DNA of 37,643 bases from an uncultured Lachnospiraceae bacterium (GTDB lineage: Bacteria; Bacillota; Clostridia; Lachnospirales; Lachnospiraceae), in contig CANQRU010000035.1 in assembly GCA_947626395.1 (NCBI GenBank), positions 1 through 37,643 on the forward strand. Reading direction: 5' to 3'. Below, in pieces: positions 25,417 through 33,028 of the stretch. The first letter of the stretch is position 1. Each line of letters opens with the position of its first letter. Under the pieces are notes generated by a model. That model did not search any database, was not told the DNA's origin, and saw nothing but the letters and a program-made list of their open reading frames with translations. The position numbers and the translations under genes were made by a program.

Positions 25417-25445
25417 TTGAAAGATCTGATTCAAAATGATATAAT
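25417..25445 (+). promoter_or_regulatory. Promoter of the small coiled-coil gene
   Basis: TTGAAA (25417-25422) and a perfect TATAAT (25440-25445) with a 17-base spacer, 30 bases before the ATG. Confidence 0.8.
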
Positions 25446-25475
25446 TTAGAATATATCTATCGGAGGTACGAGGAG

Positions 25476-25709
25476 ATGGAACATGAGGGAGTAAATGAGA
25501 TCGTGGACGATGAACTGATCCTTGATATCGACATCCTGATGGCGGAAGCGGACCGGCGGCAGGAAGAGGCTGTGGCGGCGGCCGTGGCGGAAGCGGCTAG
25601 GCGACAGGAAGAGGCCGTGGCGGAAGCAGAAGCCACCCAAAACAAACTGATCGCCAAACTCCGTTCGCTCGGCGTTTCGGAAGAAGAGATCGCTGAACTT
25701 ACCAGATAA
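25476..25709 (+). CDS. Small coiled-coil protein, resembles a transposase-family tail
   Basis: A 77-residue, highly charged protein. Residues 20-60 form a heptad-like helix built from two copies of an ADRRQEEAVA/AARRQEEAVA unit. The C-terminus KLIAKLRSLGVSEEEIAELT has the pattern seen at the end of PD-(D/E)XK (Rpn/YhgA-type) transposase-family proteins, where a charged helix precedes a short LxxLGxSxEEIAxLT helix. GGAGG lies 9 bases before the ATG, and a strong promoter and terminator frame it, so it looks expressed as it stands. It could be a domesticated remnant or an independent small protein; the link rests on pattern memory only. Confidence 0.65.
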   Translation: MEHEGVNEIVDDELILDIDILMAEADRRQEEAVAAAVAEAARRQEEAVAEAEATQNKLIAKLRSLGVSEEEIAELTR

Positions 25710-25745
25710 TACAAAAGACATGGCATATTTACCGGCTGACGGATG

Positions 25746-25770
25746 GGGCCCCGCGGATTCCGCGGGGCCC
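25746..25770. terminator. GC-rich hairpin between convergent genes
   Basis: GGGCCCCGCGG (25746-25756) and CCGCGGGGCCC (25760-25770) form an 11-bp stem with a 3-base loop, followed by AAATAATTCATT on the plus strand. It lies between the small coiled-coil gene and the BTAD regulator. Confidence 0.75.
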
Positions 25771-25863
25771 AAATAATTCATTCCTGTTCTGTTCCCTGTC
25801 CGGGCATTCCGACCGATATCTGAATCGTCCGGATCCCCCGGCTTCGTGGCGCTTCCGGCTTCG

Positions 25864-27084
25864 TCACGCATTCCCTTCCACTTCCCGGAACCCAAGCAGC
25901 GAATCCATGCTGTAGCTCAGCTCGCCGGCGATACCGGGGCGCTTCTTCCAGGCGCGGTAGAGACGCTCGAAGGCGCGGACGCCGTTCTCGCGGCCGGTGC
26001 CGCTTAAGATGATCAGGTACTGGCAGCGGCTGTACTTGGTATAGATATCGCCTTTGCGGAAGACGCGGGAGATGGTCTCCTTGAGGATCTCCATCTGCCG
26101 CTCTTCTTCCTGCCGCTTCTCTGACTCTGGGCGTCCCGCGCCGCCGCGGGATGACCAGGTGCACAGCAGAAGGAAGAGGGACTGTCCGGTCCGCTCCGCG
26201 ATCCGGGACAGGATCTGACAGGAGTCGATGAAATCCGGATAATAGCAGTAATAGGCGCCGTCGTCCGGGTCACCGCGAAGCGACTCGGCGATATCGGAGA
26301 GCCGCCGGACGGGACGGAGCGAGTTCTTCTCGATGATCTCCAGCCGGTCCTTATATTCCGTACTTGGCATGATCCCCAGTTCTTCATCGTAGAGCCGTTC
26401 TGTATTCTGATAGACGGCGTAAGCGCCGTTATAATCCTTCAGCGCGATCAGGCAGTCGATCTCCGCCAGCTGCCAGGACTCGAACGGGAACAGCAGCGAC
26501 GCGTTATGATAGACGTCCCTGGCCTTCAGAAGGTTCCCCTGCTGCCTGTACTCTTCTCCGAGCAGCTCCGCCGCCTTGAAATACAGCCGCTTCAGCTCCT
26601 GGTCCTTCTGGATCACCCACAGCTCCGTGCAGTATTCCTCCAGAAAATCCCCGGTGTAAAGTTCCATGGCGTCTTCCAGAAGGCCAAGCCGATTCTCCAT
26701 GCCGCTCTCGTTCTCCAGCGCCTGGATCGTCTTCTGCTCGAACATCAGGGCGTCTACTTCCACAGGAAAATCCGCCTCGAAGCGGGCGAAGCCTCCTTCC
26801 AGATTCACGGTGGCCCCTTCCATCCCCCAGACGGTAAGCTGCTTCTTCAGGCGGTACAGCAGATTATTCAGATTACGGTTGGGATCGGCGCCGCGCTCCT
26901 GACCCTGGCCGTAAATATTGCCGATCAGTTCCCGCTTCGGGAGTCCCTTGTCACCGGCCAGAAGGAGCATGGCAAACACCTGCAGCACTTTCGTGCTGCT
27001 GCCGCGCATGATATTCACCGGCTGACCGTCAAATTCCATGGAATATGCGGAAAACATATGTACCCGCAGACCCTCTCTTAACAT
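25864..27084 (-). CDS. BTAD/SARP-like transcriptional regulator with degenerate GGDEF-like C-terminus
   Basis: A 406-residue regulator. I start at the ATG giving MLREGLRVHMFSAYSMEFDG, which has GAGG 5 bases upstream; a GTG 51 bases earlier has weaker support. Residues 1-95 are an OmpR/SARP-type winged helix (LQVFAMLLLAGDKGLPKREL, then NLNNLLYRLKKQL). Residues about 105-250 match a bacterial transcriptional activator (BTAD) TPR-like domain (VDALMFEQ, YTGDFLEE, YNGAYAVYQNTERLYDEELG). Residues 275-400 look like a worn GGDEF/nucleotide-cyclase fold (KGDIYTKYSRCQYLIILSGT) without a GGDEF motif, so no catalysis is expected. A 65-residue HTH gene precedes it by 55 bases on the same strand, transcribed from a consensus promoter that the divergent repressor could control. 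Confidence 0.82.
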   Translation of the reverse strand: MLREGLRVHMFSAYSMEFDGQPVNIMRGSSTKVLQVFAMLLLAGDKGLPKRELIGNIYGQGQERGADPNRNLNNLLYRLKKQLTVWGMEGATVNLEGGFARFEADFPVEVDALMFEQKTIQALENESGMENRLGLLEDAMELYTGDFLEEYCTELWVIQKDQELKRLYFKAAELLGEEYRQQGNLLKARDVYHNASLLFPFESWQLAEIDCLIALKDYNGAYAVYQNTERLYDEELGIMPSTEYKDRLEIIEKNSLRPVRRLSDIAESLRGDPDDGAYYCYYPDFIDSCQILSRIAERTGQSLFLLLCTWSSRGGAGRPESEKRQEEERQMEILKETISRVFRKGDIYTKYSRCQYLIILSGTGRENGVRAFERLYRAWKKRPGIAGELSYSMDSLLGFREVEGNA

Positions 27085-27139
27085 GCGATCCTCTTTCTGA
27101 AACGCCTTTCGGCGTACTTCAACGATAGTTTGCACGCCT

Positions 27140-27337
27140 TTAGTCCGCTACCAGGTGCAGTTCCCTCATGATCAGGTCCCTGGTCTTCTCACTCTGGTTC
27201 TTGCCGGATATCACTTCACACACCGTCGCTTCAGATTTATTGATCCGGCCCGCAAGCTCCTTAACAGTCATATCCTGCGCGAAGAGCGCCATCTTGATCT
27301 CCATCCCCTCCGCAGTCGGCTTCCTGGTACGCCTCAT
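27140..27337 (-). CDS. Small XRE-type helix-turn-helix protein
   Basis: A 65-residue protein that is almost entirely one helix-turn-helix domain: MTVKELAGRINKSEATVCEVISGKNQS (about residues 23-49), with the second and third helices ELAGRI and EATVCEVI. The start is the ATG with GAGGAG 8 bases upstream; an ATG 39 bases earlier in frame lies in the leader and lacks a site. The N-terminus (RRTRKPTAEGMEIKMALF) resembles those of small regulators found in Lachnospiraceae mobile or phage-like regions. It is first in a two-gene unit with the BTAD regulator. Confidence 0.78.
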   Translation of the reverse strand: MRRTRKPTAEGMEIKMALFAQDMTVKELAGRINKSEATVCEVISGKNQSEKTRDLIMRELHLVAD

Positions 27338-27416
27338 AAAAACATCTCCTCTTTTTCGCTTGAAGTATGTTTTCAAGTACTATATAATCTATTCGATGAC
27401 TAATACATTCGGTTTC

Positions 27417-27445
27417 ATTATATTCGCAAATTTACGCAATGTCAA
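27417..27445 (-). promoter_or_regulatory. Consensus promoter of the HTH-BTAD unit
   Basis: On the minus strand TTGACA (27440-27445) and TATAAT (27417-27422) are 17 bases apart, a perfect sigma-A consensus. Such strength suggests that it must be held down by a repressor. Confidence 0.85.
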
Positions 27446-27466
27446 CATTGCAAGTCGAAAATTTGC
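27426..27466. promoter_or_regulatory. Nested dyad operator between divergent regulators
   Basis: An inner dyad GCAATGT-CA-ACATTGC (27436-27451) covers the -35 of the minus-strand promoter. It is flanked by an outer inverted pair GCAAATTT (27426-27433) and AAATTTGC (27459-27466). The layout fits a dimeric HTH repressor, probably the divergent S24-like protein or the small HTH protein. Binding is inferred. Confidence 0.65.
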
Positions 27467-27520
27467 TACCTTTTGCTCCCAAAGTAGCATCTTCGACATC
27501 ATACTAAGGAGGTAACTGCT

Positions 27521-28291
27521 ATGAAAATGGTTGAGCGGATCAAAGCCGCGGCCGCCAGGCAGGGATTTACCCTTGCCCAGCTCGAACGGTCGCTGGGCTT
27601 TGGGGCGCGTACGATTTATAAATGGGATAAGAATCTTCCATCTGTAGACAAGGTCCTGGCCGTCGCAAATTTTCTCCAGGTATCTTTCTCCTGGCTTGTG
27701 ACCGGATCCTGTGAGAATGACCAGCAGCCGCTGGCCGCGCGTTTTGAACTTCTGTCCGAAACGGACAAAGAAAAGGTCGAACATTTTATGGAGATCAGTC
27801 TGATCGGAAATACCGGCAGTTCGCCGGCGTATAATAATTCAGCCGCATCGGAAAAGAACCCGTCCTGGGTGCCGGTACTGGGCTATGTGTCCTCCCGTTC
27901 CATGACCGCGGGCATCCACTGCCTGGGGTATACGCAGACCAGCCTTGGGGCTGATTACGCGCTGATCATGGATGACAGCACCATGGAACCGCTTTTCTAT
28001 CCGAACGAGTATGTTTTTCTGAAAAATGAACGGCTTCCGGCCGACGGAGATATCGTCGTGGCCAACCACGCACAGAGGCTGATGTGCAGGCAGTACCGGG
28101 AGAAGGGGAACCGCTGTTCCCTGCGGCCTTTAAATCCGGCCGGTCCGGCCGTGCCGGAAGCTTCCGGGAATGAAACTTCCGAGAATAACGGATGGACCGA
28201 CCCGGTCATAATGGCGGAAATCGTAGGCAAAGTTCTGCTTGACCGCAGACAGCAGGATATCGTCGCTCTTTTTTTTGCAGAAAAAATCTAA
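27521..28291 (+). CDS. HTH-S24 (LexA/CI-like) repressor with altered protease site
   Basis: A 256-residue regulator. Residues 1-65 are an XRE-type helix-turn-helix (FTLAQLERSLGFGARTIYKW), and residues 115-250 an S24/LexA-like domain (WVPVLGYVSS; DYALIMDDSTMEPLFYPNEY; GDIVVANHAQRLMCRQY; LRPLNPAG). Ser153 of DDSTMEP sits where the nucleophile of GDSMxP is expected, but with an extra Thr before Met. Exactly 37 residues on, the usual Ser-Lys spacing in LexA and UmuD, there is Arg190 instead of Lys. The Ala-Gly cleavage pair is also not seen after GYV (Ser-Ser-Arg instead). Self-cleavage is therefore doubtful. AAGGAGG lies 8 bases before the ATG. It is divergent from the HTH-BTAD unit across the dyad operator. 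Confidence 0.85.
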   Translation: MKMVERIKAAAARQGFTLAQLERSLGFGARTIYKWDKNLPSVDKVLAVANFLQVSFSWLVTGSCENDQQPLAARFELLSETDKEKVEHFMEISLIGNTGSSPAYNNSAASEKNPSWVPVLGYVSSRSMTAGIHCLGYTQTSLGADYALIMDDSTMEPLFYPNEYVFLKNERLPADGDIVVANHAQRLMCRQYREKGNRCSLRPLNPAGPAVPEASGNETSENNGWTDPVIMAEIVGKVLLDRRQQDIVALFFAEKI

Positions 28292-28334
28292 TGTATTCGA
28301 ATTTTCGTCCTGCCGTCCTTCCGCGCCAGACATA

Positions 28335-28363
28335 AAACCGCCGCCCTGACGGGCCGGCGGTTT
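28335..28363. terminator. Bidirectional terminator between the repressor gene and rsmI
   Basis: AAACCGCC and GGCGGTTT pair, with an inner CCC-tgac-GGG stem. On the minus strand TTTTATG follows, which suits rsmI; on the plus strand TTTCCTATTCC follows, which suits the repressor gene. Confidence 0.8.
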
Positions 28364-28370
28364 CCTATTC

Positions 28371-29393
28371 CTATTCCTGTTCCATCAGGCGCTGATAGAT
28401 ATCGCGGCGGCTCAGTCCCCGGTCTTTGGCCGCCTGCCGCATGGCTTCTTTGCGGGGAAGGCCCTGCGCCTCGTAAAGGGCTACATGTTCTTCAATACTC
28501 ATCTCTTCCCAGACGCGCGCCTGCTCTTCTTTCCGCGATTCCATGCTTCGGCCTTCCAGAAGGATCACGCATTCGCCCCGCGGCTCTTCTGCGGCAAACC
28601 GGGACAGGGCGCCGTCGATGGTGGTCTGCCAGGCTTCTTCGTATTTCTTCGTCAGTTCGCGGCAGAGGGTCATGGAACGGCCGCCGCCCAGCGCTTCTTT
28701 CAAGTCCGTGAGCGTCGTTATCAGATGATGCGGCGCCTCGTAAATGATGATGGTCCTGGTTTCGTCCCTCAGTTCATCCAGGATCTGCCGGCGCTCCTTT
28801 TTCTCCGAAGGAAGGAACGCCTCGAAGCAGAAACGGCGGGTGGGAAGCCCCGACAGCGTAAGCGCGGTGACGCAGGCGGACGGGCCCGGCAGCGACGTGA
28901 CCGGCACGCCGGCCGCCATACACTGGCGGACCAGTTCCTCGCCGGGGTCGGATATCGCCGGCGTCCCGGCGTCGGTGATGAGCGCGACGCTGCGCCCTTC
29001 CTGCAGCTGCGCCACGAGGGCGCGGGCCTTTTCTACCTTATTATATTCATGGTAGCTGGTCATGGGGGTATGGATATCGTAGTGATTCAGCAGCTTCATG
29101 CTGTGGCGGGTATCCTCGGCCGCGATCAGATCCACCGTTTTCAGCGTGTTCAGTACCCGGAGGGTAATGTCCTCCAGGTTGCCGATGGGGGTGGCGCAGA
29201 TATAGAGGGTGCCGCCCTGAATTCCGCGGTCCGGGATATCGGGTTCCGTAATCGCAGGATCGCTGTTTTCACATTCTGAAACCGCACCGTTTGGGATATC
29301 CGGTTCCGGGTCTGGGCGGCCTGCGGCTTCATTTTCATTTTCAAAAGTTTCACGATTCTGGTGACGCGGCCTGGGTTTATGGTTTTTCGGCAT
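28371..29393 (-). CDS. rsmI: 16S rRNA 2'-O-ribose C1402 methyltransferase RsmI
   Basis: The SAM-dependent enzyme (B. subtilis YabC) that methylates the ribose of C1402 in the 16S decoding centre. I start at the ATG giving MPKNHKPRPRHQNRETF (340 residues), with AAGGGAG 12 bases upstream; another ATG 114 bases earlier has no site. The catalytic core begins near residue 60 (GGTLYICATPIGNLEDITLR), with AEDTRHSMKLLNHYDI, TDAGTPAISDPGEELVRQC, SLPGPSACVTALTLSGLP and IIIYEAPHHL following. The core is of normal length; the 55 or so preceding residues are a Pro/Glu/Asn-rich extension. It closes the tmk-holB-ricT-trmN6 block. Confidence 0.94.
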   Translation of the reverse strand: MPKNHKPRPRHQNRETFENENEAAGRPDPEPDIPNGAVSECENSDPAITEPDIPDRGIQGGTLYICATPIGNLEDITLRVLNTLKTVDLIAAEDTRHSMKLLNHYDIHTPMTSYHEYNKVEKARALVAQLQEGRSVALITDAGTPAISDPGEELVRQCMAAGVPVTSLPGPSACVTALTLSGLPTRRFCFEAFLPSEKKERRQILDELRDETRTIIIYEAPHHLITTLTDLKEALGGGRSMTLCRELTKKYEEAWQTTIDGALSRFAAEEPRGECVILLEGRSMESRKEEQARVWEEMSIEEHVALYEAQGLPRKEAMRQAAKDRGLSRRDIYQRLMEQE

Positions 29394-29557
29394 AATATCG
29401 AAATTCTCCCTTCTGACAGCCGGATCTGCTGCAGCATGATCATTCTGTTTCTTCGCATTCCCGCAGGCTCCGTTCTGTGGCTCCAGCCTGTCAATGTCCA
29501 CACGCATCCCGGATCCCGCCGCTTTCGGAATCGGTTCCGGTCTTCGGTAACGGCAGG

Positions 29558-30301
29558 TTAATATCCGTATACGTCCCGGATCTCGTCGCTGTAGACGCCC
29601 GGCTCCTTAAATACGATAACCGGCGCTTCCACCTTCATCAGCGGCCGGCCGCCGCGGACGGCTTCGATGAGCACCAGGTTGGCGTCGCGACCGGTGAACG
29701 GGTGGACCATTTTCATGCGCTTGGGTTCCAGGCCGTAAGCACGCATCGTGACGATCAGCTCCGGCAGGCGGCGGGGCCGGTGAACCAGATAGAAACGGCC
29801 GCCGGACTTTAAGAGGCGGGCCGCCTCACGGGCCACATCGTCGAGGGTGCAGAGGATCTCATGACGGGCGATGGCCTTGGGTTCATCCGGATTCTTAAGG
29901 CCGGCGCCGCCGTCCATGTAGGGCGGATTGGATGTGACTACATCGAAAGAGGCCAGACCAAACAGGCGGCTGGCCTCCTTAATATCTCCCTGTATAATGT
30001 CGATCTTATCCTGCAGGCGGTTCAGCGCCACGCTGCGGGCGGCCATACCGGCCATCTCCGGCTGGATCTCCAGACCGGTGAAATGCTTTCCTTCCGTCTT
30101 CGCTTCCAGCAGGATCGGAATGATCCCGGTGCCGCAGCCCAGATCGATGACCCTCTCGCCGCGGCGCACCCGCGCGAAACCGGACAGCAGGACCGCGTCC
30201 ATGCCGAAGCAGAATTTCGTCGTATCCTGAATGATGCGGCGGCCGTTGCGTTCCAGGTCGTCGATACGCTCAGTGGGCCGAATCTCCACATCCGCCGTCA
30301 T
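29558..30301 (-). CDS. tRNA1(Val) A37 N6-methyltransferase family protein (YabB type)
   Basis: A 247-residue class I SAM-dependent methyltransferase. Motif I is VIDLGCGTGIIP (51-62) and the N6-adenine/amine motif is NPPY (125-128, in VVTSNPPYMDGG). The N-terminus ERIDDLERNGRRIIQDTTKF with CFGMDAVLLSGFA is typical of TrmN6/YfiC and B. subtilis YabB. The ATG overlaps the ricT stop by 4 bases (ATGA), so translation is coupled. The order ricT-this gene-rsmI is the B. subtilis order yaaT-(yabA)-yabB-(yazA)-yabC. Substrate is inferred from the family. Confidence 0.9.
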   Translation of the reverse strand: MTADVEIRPTERIDDLERNGRRIIQDTTKFCFGMDAVLLSGFARVRRGERVIDLGCGTGIIPILLEAKTEGKHFTGLEIQPEMAGMAARSVALNRLQDKIDIIQGDIKEASRLFGLASFDVVTSNPPYMDGGAGLKNPDEPKAIARHEILCTLDDVAREAARLLKSGGRFYLVHRPRRLPELIVTMRAYGLEPKRMKMVHPFTGRDANLVLIEAVRGGRPLMKVEAPVIVFKEPGVYSDEIRDVYGY

Positions 30302-31215
30302 AGCTTCGATTTCCCTTCGGATTTCTCCAGGGCCTCCAGCTTCTTCAGCTCCGCGTCCTGCGCCTGATTCTTCTCTCCCTGGTTCTTCTCTTTCTTCCGG
30401 CGCGGCTTGAAGCGGAGCTGCTCGACTTTGTATTCCTTGATCTCGATCTCGTCTTTGTCGACGACCATGCGGACCTTCACAGTCTGGCGAAGTACATTTA
30501 CACTGTGGACCTCGCCCTTCTGACCGTCGTCGGTGGTAACCGTATCGCCGATGCCGGGCAGCTTGCTGTTCAGGTACTCGTAGGTCTCTTCCTCATTCTT
30601 CAGACAGCACATCAGACGGCCGCAGACGCCGGAGATCTTCGTGGGATTCAGCGACAGATTCTGCTCCTTGGCCATCTTGATGGACACCGGAATGAACTCG
30701 GACAAATAGGTGTGGCAGCACAGAGGCCGCCCGCAGATGCCCACGCCGCCGACGATCTTCGTCTCGTCGCGGACGCCTACCTGGCGGAGCTCGATCCGGG
30801 TACGGAACACCGAAGCCAGATCTTTCACCAGCTCCCGGAAATCGATGCGCCCGTCGGCGGTGAAATAGAACAGGATCTTATTGTTATCAAACGTGTACTC
30901 CACATCGATCAGCTTCATCTCCAGGCCGTGCCTGCGGATCTTCTCCTGGCAGATCTTAAAGGCGTCTTTCTCCTTCGCCTTGTTCTCCGTCTCGATCCGG
31001 TCGTCCTCTTCACTGGCCATGCGGATCACGGCTTTCAGGGGCTGGATCACCTTATTGTCTTCCACGTCGCGGTTGCCGAGGACCACATAGCCGTATTCGA
31101 TACCGCGGGCCGTCTCCACGATCACATGCTGGCCCGCCTTGATATTAAGCTGCCCGGGAGAAAAATAGTAGATCTTTCCCACGTTGCGAAATCTTACTCC
31201 GATTACTGTTATCAT
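30298..31215 (-). CDS. ricT: PSP1-domain protein RicT (YaaT)
   Basis: A 305-residue homologue of B. subtilis RicT/YaaT, which with RicA and RicF forms an iron-sulphur complex that works with RNase Y in mRNA maturation and affects sporulation, competence and biofilm formation. The PSP1 region is about residues 60-145. The conserved cysteines are present: CGRPLCCH (161, 166, 167) and GVCGRLMCC (198, 203, 204). The C-terminus is Lys/Glu-rich (about 260-305). The start overlaps the holB stop by 4 bases, and the stop overlaps the next gene by 4. No gene for RicA or RicF is in the window. Confidence 0.95.
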   Translation of the reverse strand: MITVIGVRFRNVGKIYYFSPGQLNIKAGQHVIVETARGIEYGYVVLGNRDVEDNKVIQPLKAVIRMASEEDDRIETENKAKEKDAFKICQEKIRRHGLEMKLIDVEYTFDNNKILFYFTADGRIDFRELVKDLASVFRTRIELRQVGVRDETKIVGGVGICGRPLCCHTYLSEFIPVSIKMAKEQNLSLNPTKISGVCGRLMCCLKNEEETYEYLNSKLPGIGDTVTTDDGQKGEVHSVNVLRQTVKVRMVVDKDEIEIKEYKVEQLRFKPRRKKEKNQGEKNQAQDAELKKLEALEKSEGKSKL

Positions 31216-32207
31216 GCTTCATTCTCCTTCATCACCAGAAGCATCAGCTCCATGGCGAGTTCCTTATTCACATTCGCCTGCAGGCGCACCCGCGCTTTAT
31301 CGATGGCCTGCAGGATCATCTCAAATCCGTCATAACCGATCTGACGCGCCATCTCGCCGATGGCGGCGAATTCTTCCTTAAAGATCAGCAGATCCATGTC
31401 CTTGGTCACCTTGTACATCAGGGCGTCCCGGTACCAGACCTGCATGAAATCCAGACATTCATAAATATCCATCTGCTCGTCCTCCCAGCTCCTGATCCGG
31501 GCAAGAAGGTCGGTAATACTCATCTCTTTCACATGCTTGAGCACATAGAGCAGCTCCTCGTACATATGCCTGAAATCATCGGAACCGGCAAGCTTTATGG
31601 CTTTGCCCAGGTTCCCCCTGGCGAAGGCGGCGCAGAGACGGGCGTCGCTTTCGGGGAGTTTCAGTACATTCTCCAGATATTCCTCGATCACCGAATCCTG
31701 CAGCGGCTTCAGCTTCAGCTGCACGCAGCGGGACAGGATCGTAGGCAGAAATGCCTCCGGATTGGTCGTGAGCAGCAGGATCACGGCGTAGGACGGCGGC
31801 TCCTCGATGGTCTTGAGAAGCGCGTTCTGGGCCTGGACCGTCATCTTCTCCGCCTCGTCGATGATATAGATCTTATAATAGCTGCTGTAGGGGCGGATCA
31901 TGATCGTGTCGGTCACCTGTTCGCGGATATCGTCGACGCCGATCGTCGCCGGCTTCTCATGGGTCACATGGATCAGATCCGGATGGTTGTCCGACAGGAC
32001 CTGCTTACAGGCGTGGCATTCCATGCAGGGCTGGCTTCCGCCCTTCTCGCACAGAAGCGTAAGCGCGAACGCGTGGGCCAGGGACTTGCGGCCCATGCCG
32101 GCTTCTCCCGCCAGGATGTAGGCGTGAGAGATCTTATGCGCCTCGATGGCTTTCTGAAAATGTTGTTTTACGGCCTCATGGCCAAGGATGTCGTTAAAGC
32201 CCGGCAT
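31212..32207 (-). CDS. holB: DNA polymerase III subunit delta'
   Basis: A 331-residue clamp-loader subunit. I start at MPGFNDILGHEAVKQHF, with GAGGGG 11 bases upstream; the frame is open 78 bases further, but that would run across a likely promoter. The AAA module has a P-loop-like GEAGMGRKS (34-42), where Arg takes the Walker A lysine position and Lys follows it. The zinc module uses Cys 53, 61, 64 and 67, Walker B reads IYIIDEAEKM, and the SRC motif is ILSRCVQLKL. Delta' usually does not hydrolyse ATP. It is coupled to ricT by a 4-base overlap. Confidence 0.94.
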   Translation of the reverse strand: MPGFNDILGHEAVKQHFQKAIEAHKISHAYILAGEAGMGRKSLAHAFALTLLCEKGGSQPCMECHACKQVLSDNHPDLIHVTHEKPATIGVDDIREQVTDTIMIRPYSSYYKIYIIDEAEKMTVQAQNALLKTIEEPPSYAVILLLTTNPEAFLPTILSRCVQLKLKPLQDSVIEEYLENVLKLPESDARLCAAFARGNLGKAIKLAGSDDFRHMYEELLYVLKHVKEMSITDLLARIRSWEDEQMDIYECLDFMQVWYRDALMYKVTKDMDLLIFKEEFAAIGEMARQIGYDGFEMILQAIDKARVRLQANVNKELAMELMLLVMKENEA

Positions 32208-32275
32208 AACGCGGTGTCCCCCTCTCCGCATGGTATATTCTGATTCGCGCGGCTCTGTTCGCTGCCTACGTGGAC

Positions 32276-32304
32276 AGTATATCATAATTTAAATTTCATG
32301 TATA
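32276..32304 (-). promoter_or_regulatory. Possible promoter of holB-ricT-trmN6-rsmI
   Basis: On the minus strand TATACA (32299-32304) and TATACT (32276-32281) with a 17-base spacer, plus a TG one base before the -10 (extended -10). It lies in the 130-base gap after tmk. Confidence 0.5.
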
Positions 32305-32337
32305 GTTTTATTTCACTGGTATTTTCGTACCGGCGGC

Positions 32338-33012
32338 TCACCAGCCCAGGCGGCCGCGGATCAATTCATGGATCTCTTCAATGGTCTTCAGATTTCCCTC
32401 TCCATCGCAGCATGCGATCCGCTCCCAGCCGTATTTCTCAACCAAAAGGATGCTGTTCTCATAGGAGCGGCGCAGGAAATCCGGATTCGCCTCATGGATA
32501 TCCTTCTTCGCCTCGTGGGTGATCTTATTGGCGCGCTCCCGGATCAGGCGCGCGGATACCTCCGGCGGCACGTCCAGAAAGAATACGTGCTCCGGCACCG
32601 GCAGACCGCCCTTCACATACTCAAAATCATATTCCCAGTCCAGGAACGCCGTTTTCTCTTCCGGCGTATCCAGCTTGGCCGCCTGATGCAGCATATTGCT
32701 GGTCACATAGCGGTCGCAGATAACGACATGATCGTCGCCGGATTCATAGAAATCCTTCCATTCCTTCAGATAGGACGCGAACCGGTCGACGGCGTAGAAC
32801 GCGGAAGTTACATATGGATTGACCGCGAACGCGTCGCCGCCGAACTCGCGGCCCAGATACATCCGCACCAGCGCCGAGGAATCGCTCTCGTAGTTCGGAT
32901 AGGTCACCTTGCGCACAGGCTGCCCCTGCGCCTGAAGATATTCGAAAAGGAGGCGGGTCTGGGTCTCCTTGCCGCTGCCGTCGCTGCCCTCGATAACGAT
33001 TACTTTGCCCAT
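32338..33012 (-). CDS. tmk: Thymidylate kinase
   Basis: A 224-residue kinase that converts dTMP to dTDP. The start is MGKVIVIEGSDGSGKETQ, with GAGAGG 8 bases upstream. The P-loop is GSDGSGKE (residues 9-16); the DRY motif is VICDRYVTSN; the lid region carries ARLIRERANKITHEAKKDIHE. It is of the longer clostridial type, whose spacing around YPNYESDSSALVRMYL differs from E. coli Tmk. It lies 16 bases after the decarboxylase gene, as yaaO-tmk do in B. subtilis. Confidence 0.93.
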   Translation of the reverse strand: MGKVIVIEGSDGSGKETQTRLLFEYLQAQGQPVRKVTYPNYESDSSALVRMYLGREFGGDAFAVNPYVTSAFYAVDRFASYLKEWKDFYESGDDHVVICDRYVTSNMLHQAAKLDTPEEKTAFLDWEYDFEYVKGGLPVPEHVFFLDVPPEVSARLIRERANKITHEAKKDIHEANPDFLRRSYENSILLVEKYGWERIACCDGEGNLKTIEEIHELIRGRLGW

Positions 33013-33028
33013 AAAAATATCCTCTCTT

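Noticed and set aside
25864-28291. Regulatory island as part of a prophage
   Set aside because: No integrase, portal, capsid, tail or lysis genes lie on either side; neighbours are an adhesin operon and housekeeping genes.
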